Positions 1-8,054 of a stretch of 64,000 nucleotides of DNA are shown one piece after another (the first letter of the stretch is position 1; each line of letters starts with the position of its first letter). A program made the position numbers and the translations under genes. The DNA is taken from assembly GCA_946548895.1 (NCBI GenBank), contig CAMNQF010000010.1, positions 1-64,000 on the forward strand, given 5' to 3'. Below the pieces are notes generated by a model. It saw only the letters and a program-made list of their open reading frames with translations. It did not search any database and was not told the origin of the DNA. Source of the DNA: an uncultured bacterium. GTDB taxonomy: Bacteria; Bacillota; Clostridia; Oscillospirales; Oscillospiraceae.

Positions 1-36
1 TTCTGTCCCTTATTCCGGCCTTTTCCTCTGGCTGAA

Positions 37-1620
37 CTAAAGGGATAACCACATATTGATTTTCACCGGCGGCAGGTCCCCCGCCTGTGCCGTCGTACTC
101 GCCTCCACCGGCGCGCCGTCGTAGTCCACCTCTACTGGAACGGGTTTGGCCGCGGTATCCCAGGAAAGGCCGGGCTTATCCTGCTCCACAGTGTAAGTCT
201 TGACAAAGGTTCCGTTGAAGGTGATGCCGGCGACCGTTACGGTAGCCTGACCGGCATCGGTGATGGAGTGGATGTCCACCGAATAGTCCGTTCCCTTCAG
301 CAGCTCCCTGCCAGAGCCGTCGGTCAAAGTGACGGTAACCCTTACATCCTGCGGCTTAATGGTGCCGTCATAGACCAAATTCGCCAAATCGTCCTTGTTA
401 ACAACCACCGTGAGGCCATTGTCGCAGACGCAAGTCCCCGTCCCATCCTGGGCAAAGTTGAACGTACAGGGTTCCGGCCCGGTGAGTTTGCAGGCCGAAC
501 AAGTCCATGTGTGCGTGGTGGTGCCTGCGCTGTGCGTGTAGTTTCTATTCGAATGGTCTGTGCACTGGCTGACGGTGATCTTTTTGGCCGCCGCCATCTC
601 TGCCGGCGGGATGCGATTGCCGGCGCCGTCATAACAGGTATAGCCCGGCTCCAGCAGAGCGCCAAAATCGCTATCCCCCGCCCGAATCGCGGCAATTGTT
701 CCGGAATAGGTGCCGGCGGAGAGGTGTACCTCCGCGCCGGAGGCCACGTCCAGGGCATACGTGGTGCCGGTGATGGTTATACTTGGGTCCGCGACGCTCA
801 GGAAACCACCGGACTGAACTTCCACACCCGCGCCGTTTTCGGAGATGACCGCGCCGGTTCCCACGATGTACAATACGCCTGTCCCGGTGACCTGGATGGC
901 ATTTGACTGCTGCCCGGTCAAGGTATACCCCTCTGTGAACAAGGTCATGGATTTATCCACCAGATAGGGGATCTTAAAGCTCATGTTGCCTGGGAGTTTA
1001 AACTCCACGGAAGTTGAGTCAGGGCCGTCGGCCAGCGCCGCGGAACCCATCCCGTCCATCTGGTCCAGCAGGGCCGCGCAGGGCGACAAGTCCACTTGCT
1101 GCTGCTCCTCGCCGGACAGCTGGTCATACAGGGCGTAGATTTCACTGAGCTGGGCCTGGACCTGCTCCAAATTGCGCGCTGAAACGCTGCCGGGCAGTTT
1201 GCCGATCAGGTCCTCAATGGGGCAGACACGGCAGGTAAACGTACACGGCGCGCCGGGATTTCCCGCCACGTAGCCGCAGTCATCGTCGTGCTCGTGCGGG
1301 CAGGACAGCGTTCGGGTGACGCAGCCGCTGTCCTGCGTACACGTATGCGTACATGAAACCGGCCCGTCCACCCTATCCGGGTAGCATTCGGCCGTATGCG
1401 TATGAATACAGTTCGTTTCCGTTGTATAGCAGCCATCGTCGTGGCTATGAGTACATTCCCGCTCCAATACCGGCGAAACATACCCGCACGCATCCGTATG
1501 TGCCGGATGATGTGGGCACAGCCCGCCGCCCGTTCCTATACCGGCGGCAAAAGCCTGCACAGGGAACAGGTTCAGGCACAGCGCCAGGGCGGCGGCCAAG
1601 CTTAGTACTCTGCGTTTCAT
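37..1620 (-). CDS. Secreted Cys/His-rich surface protein, possibly C-terminally truncated
   Basis: The ATG at 1620 is preceded by GGGAGG at a good distance and starts a clear signal peptide (MKRR, hydrophobic core, cleavage near AFA, residue 25). An in-frame ATG 15 bases upstream lacks a ribosome site. Residues about 30-135 hold repeated units of the form C-x-H-x-H-x3-C-G-Y or C-T-H-T/S-H, seen in large surface proteins of gut Firmicutes and suggestive of metal binding or disulfides. A short Gln/Glu-rich helix (about 150-180), a beta-rich stretch with a WTCSACKLTG motif, and an Ig-like module follow. The product ends abruptly in MWLSL. Another frame stays open across the stop to the window edge (reading QYVVIPLVQPEEKAG), so a frameshift is plausible. 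No enzymatic role is visible; adhesion or surface structure is my inference. Confidence 0.7.
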   Translation of the reverse strand: MKRRVLSLAAALALCLNLFPVQAFAAGIGTGGGLCPHHPAHTDACGYVSPVLERECTHSHDDGCYTTETNCIHTHTAECYPDRVDGPVSCTHTCTQDSGCVTRTLSCPHEHDDDCGYVAGNPGAPCTFTCRVCPIEDLIGKLPGSVSARNLEQVQAQLSEIYALYDQLSGEEQQQVDLSPCAALLDQMDGMGSAALADGPDSTSVEFKLPGNMSFKIPYLVDKSMTLFTEGYTLTGQQSNAIQVTGTGVLYIVGTGAVISENGAGVEVQSGGFLSVADPSITITGTTYALDVASGAEVHLSAGTYSGTIAAIRAGDSDFGALLEPGYTCYDGAGNRIPPAEMAAAKKITVSQCTDHSNRNYTHSAGTTTHTWTCSACKLTGPEPCTFNFAQDGTGTCVCDNGLTVVVNKDDLANLVYDGTIKPQDVRVTVTLTDGSGRELLKGTDYSVDIHSITDAGQATVTVAGITFNGTFVKTYTVEQDKPGLSWDTAAKPVPVEVDYDGAPVEASTTAQAGDLPPVKINMWLSL

Positions 1621-1936
1621 GCGATTACCTCCCAAAACTCATGAGAAAGCTGCGCCCAGGGCGCAATCCCACAGTTTAATCCTCTTCATTTTACCATTAG
1701 AAATCTAAATTGTCCACAGCTGAATGAGCGATATTGATATTTCTCTTTCGCCGCGGCAGCAAAGCCCATCAGGCCACGGCCACCGCTCTGTCCCGGGATA
1801 TCCCGTGGATGGAGCGGTGGCCGTGGCCTGATGGGTCCCGTCGCCTCTCTGTGTTGCTTTTACTATGGAACAGCGCAATATGTGGGCCGGTTCACGTCAA
1901 TAAGTAATATTTCTCCGCGGCTTATCAATGCCGCTT
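1621..1936. other. Intergenic region with long inverted repeat
   Basis: No gene is supported here. It holds a 24-bp perfect inverted repeat, arms 1765-1788 and 1812-1835, separated by a 23-base loop that itself contains the 12-bp palindrome CGGGATATCCCG. Neither side carries a T-run, so it is not a canonical intrinsic terminator. It lies upstream of the secreted-protein gene and downstream of the SASP frame, both on the minus strand. Confidence 0.8.
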
Positions 1937-2047
1937 TTAAGATGGCGTAGGTACGTCAAAGTCGTTGGCCGCCTCCATCTTGAACTTATCCATGGCCTCA
2001 CGGGCGCCGGGGACCACCAGACGGTTGGAATTATTGGTGTTAGACAT
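1937..2047 (-). pseudogene. Truncated alpha/beta-type small acid-soluble spore protein
   Basis: This short frame has a good ribosome site (AAGGAGAACAAGG before ATG). It encodes 36 residues opening MSNTNNSNRLVVPGAREAMD and continuing KFKMEAAN, the classic N-terminal half of DNA-protecting alpha/beta SASPs. Full members run to about 60-70 residues and need a second conserved block (GGxMV-K/R-MI), which is absent: the frame stops after DVPTPS and no other frame downstream shows that block. An upstream sigma-G-like promoter is intact. It is either a pseudogene or a degenerate short paralogue. The family identity is clear; its present function is doubtful. Confidence 0.72.
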
Positions 2048-2111
2048 ATCCTTGTTCTCCTTTTCGAATCTTGATCGTTTTGTCGTTTTGGTTGGATCGG
2101 GAATCCGAGCA

Positions 2112-2140
2112 TAGTTTGAGCCGGCCCGGTTTTTCTATGC
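2112..2140 (-). promoter_or_regulatory. Sigma-G-like forespore promoter of the SASP frame
   Basis: On the minus strand a -35 GCATA (2136-2140) and a -10 CAAACTA (2112-2118) are separated by 17 bases. This resembles the known sigma-G pattern (GMATA, 17-18, CATnnTA) and lies about 65 bases before the SASP start. Confidence 0.55.
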
Positions 2141-2237
2141 GGCGGCGGCGCTGGTAAATTCCGCTTGCGCTGGAAAGCAGCGTTCCGGGTCCTTTTTTAA
2201 GATTTGCTGTTTTAGAATTGCGGGCGGGGCGGGCGCG

Positions 2238-2271
2238 GAAAAGCCCCGGCCTCCCGCGGGAGACCGGGGCT
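2238..2271 (-). terminator. Intrinsic terminator of the AGCS gene
   Basis: A GC-rich hairpin (AGCCCCGG ... CCGGGGCT) is followed on the minus strand by a short T-run, immediately after the stop codon of the amino-acid carrier gene. Confidence 0.75.
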
Positions 2272-2275
2272 GCGC

Positions 2276-3691
2276 TCACTCGTTTTTGCGCTGTTGTATG
2301 GTTTCTTCGTAGTCCTTCAGGGCGGCCAGCGCCTGCGCCGACATGGGAAGGATGACGATGATGTTGAACACGGTCATCAGCCCCACGCCCACGTCCCCCA
2401 GGTCCCACACAAAGGTATACGCCGCCAGCCCGCCCACGAACAGCATGGCCAGGGCCACCACCTTATACAAAGTCTGGGACAGCCAGTTGTCCCCAAACAG
2501 GTAGGCCACATTGGAACGGGCATAGAACAGGATGCCCACGAAGGTGGAAAAGCTGAACAGCCACAGGATCAGCGCGATGAACACCACCCCGAACTGGCCC
2601 AGGTGGTGCCCCATGGACGCCTGGAGCAGATCCATGCCCTCCAGCCCGGCGGTCTTTTCCGCGGGAGTCACCAGGATGATGAAGGCGGTGCAGCTGCAAA
2701 TGACGATGGTGTCGATGAACACGCCCAGTGCCTGGAGCAGGCCGGTCTTGGCGGGGTGGGAGGTGTCCCCCGCCGCCGCGGCGCAGGGGGCGGAGCCGGA
2801 GCCCGCCTCATTGGAGAACAGCCCCCGCTTCACCCCGTTCATGATGACGGCGCCGAAGCCCCCCGCCACCGCCTGCCGGATGCCGAAGGCCTCCTCAAAA
2901 ATACGGCGGAACACATCGGGCAGCACGGTGATGTTCATGCCGATGAGAATGAGGGTGATGACGAAATAGCACGCCGCCATGATGGGCACCAGGATGTCCA
3001 GCACCCGGACGGTGGCGTTTTTCCGCAGCACGATGACGGCGGACAGGGCCACCAGGACGACGGTGGTGTAAATGGGCTTGATGTGGAAGGCGTTCTGGAA
3101 GGCGGAGGAGACGGAATTGCTGATGACCTGGCTGATGCCGCACCAGCAGATGAGGCCGGACACGGCGAACAGCACGGCGATGACGGAGTACCGCCCGATT
3201 TTCCCGCCCCGCTTCTCCTTGACAAAATTGTGGATATAGTAGGCCGGGCCGCCCCGCCAGCCGCCGTACAGCGGGTCCTTCTCCTTGTGGAGCTGGGCCA
3301 GGGTGGCCTCGATAAAGGCGGTGGACGAGCCGATCAGCGCCGTGATCCACATCCAGAACACCGCCCCCGCCCCTCCGGCGGAGATGGCCGCCACCACGCC
3401 GATCAGGTTGCCCATGCCCACCCGGGTGGCGGTGGACACAATGAGGGCCTGGACGCCGGAGATGGCGTCGCCCTCCCGGTTGGTCCGCTTTTCCGCCGTC
3501 ACCCGGAGCATTTCCGGGAACAGGCGGACGGGGAGGAACCGGGTGCGGATGGTAAAAAAGATGCCGGTGGGGATGAGCAGCAGCACCAGCAGGGATACGC
3601 CCAGCGACCCGCCGCCGGGAAGGGGGATGACAAACAGGTCGCCCCACAGCCAGTTGTAGACGGCGGTGATGATGTTGACGATGAGCTCCAT
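2276..3691 (-). CDS. Sodium:alanine/glycine symporter (AGCS family)
   Basis: The 471-residue product has about ten hydrophobic helices and the AGCS signatures: a GVQALIVSTATRVGMGN-type region near residue 80 and the conserved NEAGSGSAP motif near residue 295. Family members import alanine or glycine with Na+ (rarely H+) across the cytoplasmic membrane. The length is typical. The start at 3691 has GGAGG about seven bases upstream, and a sigma-A promoter precedes it at 3732-3760. The gene is monocistronic, with its own terminator. Substrate preference cannot be read from the sequence. Confidence 0.93.
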   Translation of the reverse strand: MELIVNIITAVYNWLWGDLFVIPLPGGGSLGVSLLVLLLIPTGIFFTIRTRFLPVRLFPEMLRVTAEKRTNREGDAISGVQALIVSTATRVGMGNLIGVVAAISAGGAGAVFWMWITALIGSSTAFIEATLAQLHKEKDPLYGGWRGGPAYYIHNFVKEKRGGKIGRYSVIAVLFAVSGLICWCGISQVISNSVSSAFQNAFHIKPIYTTVVLVALSAVIVLRKNATVRVLDILVPIMAACYFVITLILIGMNITVLPDVFRRIFEEAFGIRQAVAGGFGAVIMNGVKRGLFSNEAGSGSAPCAAAAGDTSHPAKTGLLQALGVFIDTIVICSCTAFIILVTPAEKTAGLEGMDLLQASMGHHLGQFGVVFIALILWLFSFSTFVGILFYARSNVAYLFGDNWLSQTLYKVVALAMLFVGGLAAYTFVWDLGDVGVGLMTVFNIIVILPMSAQALAALKDYEETIQQRKNE

Positions 3692-3731
3692 GGCAGGGCC
3701 TCCTTGCTCCGCGGCTGTTTTGTCGAATTCC

Positions 3732-3760
3732 AGTATATCGGATTATGCCGCGTTTGTAAA
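3732..3760 (-). promoter_or_regulatory. Sigma-A promoter of the AGCS gene
   Basis: Minus strand: TTTACA (3755-3760), a 17-base spacer, TATACT (3732-3737). It lies about 40 bases upstream of the start codon. Confidence 0.75.
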
Positions 3761-3776
3761 GGAATATGATTGTGCG

Positions 3777-6200
3777 TCAGGACGCGCCGCCGCCAGCCAT
3801 ACGCCCGGCTATCCGCAGCAGCAGCTCCGTGCCGCCGGCCCGGTAGCCCCCGGCGCTGTACACCGCCCGTCCCGCGCCGTCGCACAGTACCGCCAGGGGC
3901 GGGCTGTCCGGGTCTCGGCCCAGGTGGCGGGCCACCGCTTCCAGGTCATAGGCCCAGTCGTCCAGCAGGGGCCGGACGCCGTCCAGCGTCTCCATTGCCG
4001 CCGCCAGGGTGGGCTGGCCCAGGCTGTCCCGCCTCCGCAGGAGGAACACCGTGGGGACGGGCAGGGGAGCCCTGCGGTCCATCAGCTCGTTGAGAAGGTG
4101 TTCGGTGGGCTCGCCCCCCTCCTCCAGCCAGAGGGCCAGCAGGGGCCCCTCCCCCATGCGGAACAGGTCGGGGACGGTTTCTCCCTCTAAAGTGCGGGCG
4201 GAGAGGGCGGACAGCTCCTGGCGGGTGAGCAGGTCATCCAGCGCCCAGGGCCGCAGCCGCAGAGGGACGGAGCGGCAATCGCCGGGGGCGAGGGACAGCG
4301 TGCGCCGGCAGGCCAGCTGGTCCCCGCTGGGGAGCCGCACCGAGGTGGTGAGGCGGTACTGCCCGGCGGGGAGGGTCAGGACGGCCGCGCCGTCCCGCGG
4401 GCTCTCTTCCAGGCGGAGGGGGAGCCAGCCGCACGTTGTCCGCCGGGAGATGGTCCAATCCTGGCCGTACCGGGCGGCGGGGCCGGTGACGCGGAGAGTC
4501 CCCGTCTCCTCCGGCAGGACGGGCCGGAAGCCGTCCCCGGCCCAGTACTCCGGCGCGCCGTCCAGCGGCCGCAGTCGGGCGGGGACGCCCAGCGCCCGCA
4601 GGGCGGCGGTGAGCAGCAGGAGGCGGCTCCGCCCGTCGCAGGCCTTGGCCCGGAGGGCCCACTCCGGGGTCCAGCACAGGTTCCCATAGGCGGGAGGGCG
4701 GAGGGCCGTCTCCGCCCGGACGCGGTCCCAAAGGGCGGCGGGGTCCTCCGGCCGGCCCGCCAGCCAGGACAGCACCGCCCCCCGCCAGGGAGTGAGGGGC
4801 TCCAGCCAGATCCGGGGGCAGGCGGCGTACCGCCAGTAGACCTCCTCCGGCACGCCGGGAAGCTCTGGGGGCAGGAGGGCCAGGTGGTCCTCCAGAGTGT
4901 CCGCCGCCGCGTCCCGAAGGTCCTTGGCGGACAGGGTGCGGACCAGCCGCTCCCGGCGGTCCCGGTCCGGGCCCTCCAGGAAGCGGAAGATCTGGTCCCA
5001 GTTGCCCCGGGCGTTTTGGCGCAGGTCCTCCCACTCCCTCCGGCCCGGACGGGAGTATCCGGCCATGCGGGCCTGCCGCAGCCCGTTCCCCCGCAGCAGC
5101 GTGTCCGCCCGCTCCCGTTTCAGCGTCTCGCACAGCAGGCCGGGGGCGGGGCGGAGGTCCGCCGGGGCGCGGAAATCAAAATCAATCCAGGGGGGTTCGG
5201 ACATCTCCGGCGGGGCCAGGCGGAGGGTCAGGCCCTCCGGGCCGCAGTCCCCCTCGGCGGTAAGGCCGTCCCGCTCGGCCAGCACATGGACGCTCCCCCG
5301 GCCCAGAGCCGCCCGGGCGGTTCCGTCCGCCCCGGCGGTGAGGACGGCGATGGTGCGGAACGCCGCCTCGTTGAGAACTTGCAGGTGGAACCGGGTTCCG
5401 GCGGCGGGGGAGCCGTCCGCCAGCAGGGCGCGGAAGGCATATACGGCGGTGTCCGCGTACCGGGCGGTCTGGTTGAACCAGGTCACATCCCCCTGAGGGC
5501 CCAAGGGCTCCCCGTGGAGGGGGGAGGGCTCCGCCTTTCCAAAGACCCGGCTGTGGACCAGCATCGCCCGGGAGGCGGCGGTGGTGAACCAGCCCCGGTC
5601 CAGGACCGGCTCCGGCTCGCAGGCCCCCAGATAGCGCCAGCGGCCTCCGCACAGGGCCTCCGCCCAGGCGTGGTTGTCGCCGCAGTGGGACCACCGGGGG
5701 GCGTACACCTGCCGGGCGGCGATGCCCACGCTGCGCAGGGCGGAGACCAGGAAGGCGGACTCCTCCCCGCACCGGCCGCTGCCGCAGCGGTACACCGTGA
5801 GGGGGGAGGCGGTGCGGTCGTCCTGGGCCTGGTAGGAGGCGTGCTCCTGGCACCAGCGGTTTACCTCCAGCACCCGGTCCTCCTCCGTGGGCAGTCCCTC
5901 CACCCTGGGCCAGAGGGACTGATAAAAAATATCCCGGTGGAAGGACAGGTCCTCGTCGTTTACCCGGGGGAACAGCACATAGTGGGCGAACAGCTCCCAG
6001 TCCAGCGCCCCGCACCAGGGCGCCCGCTGCCGCAGGTCCAGGGCGTGGCCGGCAAAGCGCAGGAACAGGGCCGGGGGATAGCAGTCCAAATCGCTGGCCG
6101 GCAGATGGGCCAGCAGGAATTCCATGGCTTTTCGCCGCTCTCCCGCCAGTTCGGCCAATAGCGCGGCCCAGTCCGGGCGGGCCGCCGGATGAAGTGTCAT
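3777..6200 (-). CDS. Transglutaminase-like protein with two core-like segments
   Basis: The 807-residue product has a transglutaminase/protease-like core at about residues 100-210: Cys144 in GRCGEESAF, His177 in NHAWAE and an acidic residue in the following GACEP strand. This is the thiol-protease-like triad of the PF01841 superfamily. A second, weaker copy occurs near residues 510-555 (ACDGRSRLLLLTAALRALG) but lacks a convincing NHAW motif, suggesting an internal duplication with a degenerate second site. No signal peptide or TM segment is evident, so a cytoplasmic location is likely. GGAGG lies about ten bases before the ATG. The gene is divergent from cutC and apparently monocistronic. The substrate is unknown; peptidase, deamidase or crosslinking activity are all possible. 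Confidence 0.78.
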   Translation of the reverse strand: MTLHPAARPDWAALLAELAGERRKAMEFLLAHLPASDLDCYPPALFLRFAGHALDLRQRAPWCGALDWELFAHYVLFPRVNDEDLSFHRDIFYQSLWPRVEGLPTEEDRVLEVNRWCQEHASYQAQDDRTASPLTVYRCGSGRCGEESAFLVSALRSVGIAARQVYAPRWSHCGDNHAWAEALCGGRWRYLGACEPEPVLDRGWFTTAASRAMLVHSRVFGKAEPSPLHGEPLGPQGDVTWFNQTARYADTAVYAFRALLADGSPAAGTRFHLQVLNEAAFRTIAVLTAGADGTARAALGRGSVHVLAERDGLTAEGDCGPEGLTLRLAPPEMSEPPWIDFDFRAPADLRPAPGLLCETLKRERADTLLRGNGLRQARMAGYSRPGRREWEDLRQNARGNWDQIFRFLEGPDRDRRERLVRTLSAKDLRDAAADTLEDHLALLPPELPGVPEEVYWRYAACPRIWLEPLTPWRGAVLSWLAGRPEDPAALWDRVRAETALRPPAYGNLCWTPEWALRAKACDGRSRLLLLTAALRALGVPARLRPLDGAPEYWAGDGFRPVLPEETGTLRVTGPAARYGQDWTISRRTTCGWLPLRLEESPRDGAAVLTLPAGQYRLTTSVRLPSGDQLACRRTLSLAPGDCRSVPLRLRPWALDDLLTRQELSALSARTLEGETVPDLFRMGEGPLLALWLEEGGEPTEHLLNELMDRRAPLPVPTVFLLRRRDSLGQPTLAAAMETLDGVRPLLDDWAYDLEAVARHLGRDPDSPPLAVLCDGAGRAVYSAGGYRAGGTELLLRIAGRMAGGGAS

Positions 6201-6251
6201 AAATATGCCTCCTCTCCGGGCTGGCGGCGTTCGGGAGGCGGCGGCCTCTCC

Positions 6252-6280
6252 TTGACAATATCCCGGTGAAAATCTATAAT
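6252..6280 (+). promoter_or_regulatory. Consensus sigma-A promoter of cutC
   Basis: TTGACA (6252-6257), a 17-base spacer and TATAAT (6275-6280): a perfect consensus match in the divergent region between the transglutaminase-like gene and cutC. Confidence 0.92.
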
Positions 6281-6312
6281 TAGGAGCATCAAATAGTTGG
6301 AGGGATGAAGCG

Positions 6313-7065
6313 ATGGGCAGAGCCTTGCTGGAGGTGTGCTGCGGCAGCGCGGACGACGTGATTCAGGCCCAATGGGCCGGGGCGGACCGGGTGGAGCTGA
6401 ACAGCGACCTGTTCCACGGCGGCCTGACCCCCACCCTGGGGGCGCTTATTGTGGCGAAACGGGAGACGGGCATACAGGTTATGGCCATGGTCCGGCCCCG
6501 GGAGGGGGGATTCTGCTACACCCCGGCGGAGTTCGACACGGCGGTGGAAGACGCAAAGCTGCTGCTGGACTACGGGGCGGACGGGCTGGTGTTCGGCGTA
6601 CTCCAGCCGGACGGAACGCTGGATAAAGGACGCACGCGGGTGCTGGTGGAGCTGTGCCGGTCGGCGGGGCAGGAGGCGGTGTTCCACCGGGCCATCGACG
6701 TGGTCCCCGACTGGCGGGAGGCCTTTGACGCGCTCATGGACCTGGGGGTGGACCGTGTGCTCACCAGCGGCCAGCAGCCCACGGCGCCCCAGGGGGCGGA
6801 TACCATCCGGGAGATGGTCCGGTACGCCGCCGGACGCATGGAGATTCTCCCCGGCGGGGGGATCAACGCCCGGAACGTGAACTGGGTTCTGGAGCAGACC
6901 GGGTGCACACAGGTCCATATGTCCGGGCACCGCCAGAAGAGGGACCCTTCCGCCGCCAATGACCGGGGCATCCACTTCGGGAGCTGCCTCTACCCGCCGG
7001 AGGACCAGTACCGAATGGTGAACAGCAGCTATATTGAGGAAGTGGCCTCCCTGCTGGACGAATGA
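6313..7065 (+). CDS. cutC: CutC family protein
   Basis: The 250-residue product matches CutC over its length: N-terminal LLEVCCGS, GADRVELNS, GGLTPTLG, MVRPREGGFCY, a GADGLVFGVL strand and the LTSGQ motif. CutC forms a TIM barrel historically linked to copper homeostasis in E. coli, though the direct role in copper handling is disputed. The ATG at 6313 follows a GGAGGG site. A perfect promoter precedes it and a symmetric terminator follows, so it is a single-gene unit. No copper-responsive operator is visible. The function is named from the family; the real activity is uncertain. Confidence 0.93.
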   Translation: MGRALLEVCCGSADDVIQAQWAGADRVELNSDLFHGGLTPTLGALIVAKRETGIQVMAMVRPREGGFCYTPAEFDTAVEDAKLLLDYGADGLVFGVLQPDGTLDKGRTRVLVELCRSAGQEAVFHRAIDVVPDWREAFDALMDLGVDRVLTSGQQPTAPQGADTIREMVRYAAGRMEILPGGGINARNVNWVLEQTGCTQVHMSGHRQKRDPSAANDRGIHFGSCLYPPEDQYRMVNSSYIEEVASLLDE

Positions 7066-7066
7066 G

Positions 7067-7104
7067 AAAAGGCGGACCGAATGGCGTTCGGTCCGCCCTT
7101 TTTA
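7067..7104. terminator. Bidirectional terminator between cutC and the nucleotidyltransferase gene
   Basis: An 11-bp perfect stem (GGCGGACCGAA / TTCGGTCCGCC) with a five-base loop is flanked by A4 on the left and T5 on the right. It can serve the two convergent genes. Confidence 0.88.
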
Positions 7105-7108
7105 CCGG

Positions 7109-8020
7109 TCAGGGCCACAGCTGGCCGGGGTAAAGGCCCGCTTCGGTCATCCGGGCGATGGCGGCGGCCACGGCGGGCTTGTCCTCCTGGTAGGTGACGC
7201 CGTACCACTTGTCGCCGGAGGAGAGGGCCCGCACCCGGGCCGCCCCCTCGGAGATCAGGCTGCCCACCAGGGTGGGCAGCAGGTATTCCGCTTTCATGGG
7301 ATTCTCCGCCAGGGCCTGGTCCAGGAAGCCGGGGAACCGGGCCCGGGCCTGGTCCAGCAGGGTGGGGGTGAAGCCCCAAAAGTTCATGGACACCATGGTG
7401 CCGCCGGAGAGGGCGGTCCAGGTCTGTCCGCCGTCCTCGGTGAACCGGGGGGGTGGGCCCTTCTCAATGCGGGTGCGCTCCACAATGCCGGTGAGATAGC
7501 CGTCCTCCCCCACCTGGCATACCCCCCGGGCCACATGGCCGTGGTCGGTGACGGTGTTCTCCAGGCGGTAGGCCACCATGGCGTACTCATCCCCGTCGGG
7601 GTGGGCGCACAGGTAGTCATAGATGACCCGGAAAGCGGACTGTCCGTAATAGTCGTCTGCGTTGATGATGGCGAAGGGCCCGTCCACAAAGGGCCGGGCC
7701 GCCAGCGCCGCCTGGGCGGTGCCCCAGGGCTTGGCGCGGCCCGCCGGGACGGCGTAGCCCGCCGGCAAGCTGTCCATGCGCTGGAAAGCGTACCGCACGT
7801 CCATGCGGCCCTCAATGCGGGCGCCGATGCGCTCTCTGAAATCCGCCTCAATCTCGTCCTTGATGACGAACACCACCGTCTCGAAGCCCGCACGGCGGGC
7901 GTCATAGACGGAGTAATCCAGAATGACCTGGCCGAAGCCGCCAACGGGATCCATCTGCTTGAGCCCGCCATACCGGCTGCCCATGCCCGCGGCCATGATG
8001 ACCAAAACCGGCTTTTTCAT
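7109..8020 (-). CDS. Sugar-nucleotide-type nucleotidyltransferase
   Basis: The 303-residue protein opens MKKPVLVIMAAGMGSRYGGL, the Gly-rich nucleotide-binding loop of the NTP_transferase fold, followed by a DPVGG(F) segment, FVIKDE, and an IINADDYYG motif in which the Asp pair probably holds the catalytic metal. Such enzymes activate sugar or alditol phosphates with NTPs; the substrate cannot be assigned here. The start is set at 8020 because GGAGG lies eight bases upstream; the open frame extends further but runs into the next gene. It sits 34 bases downstream of the Ca2+/Na+ antiporter gene, probably in one transcript. Confidence 0.86.
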   Translation of the reverse strand: MKKPVLVIMAAGMGSRYGGLKQMDPVGGFGQVILDYSVYDARRAGFETVVFVIKDEIEADFRERIGARIEGRMDVRYAFQRMDSLPAGYAVPAGRAKPWGTAQAALAARPFVDGPFAIINADDYYGQSAFRVIYDYLCAHPDGDEYAMVAYRLENTVTDHGHVARGVCQVGEDGYLTGIVERTRIEKGPPPRFTEDGGQTWTALSGGTMVSMNFWGFTPTLLDQARARFPGFLDQALAENPMKAEYLLPTLVGSLISEGAARVRALSSGDKWYGVTYQEDKPAVAAAIARMTEAGLYPGQLWP

Positions 8021-8054
8021 GGGGAGTACCTCCTTATTGGGGCCTGCGGCCCGG

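Noticed and set aside
2294-3769. 491-codon plus-strand frame
   Set aside because: Antisense of the AGCS symporter.
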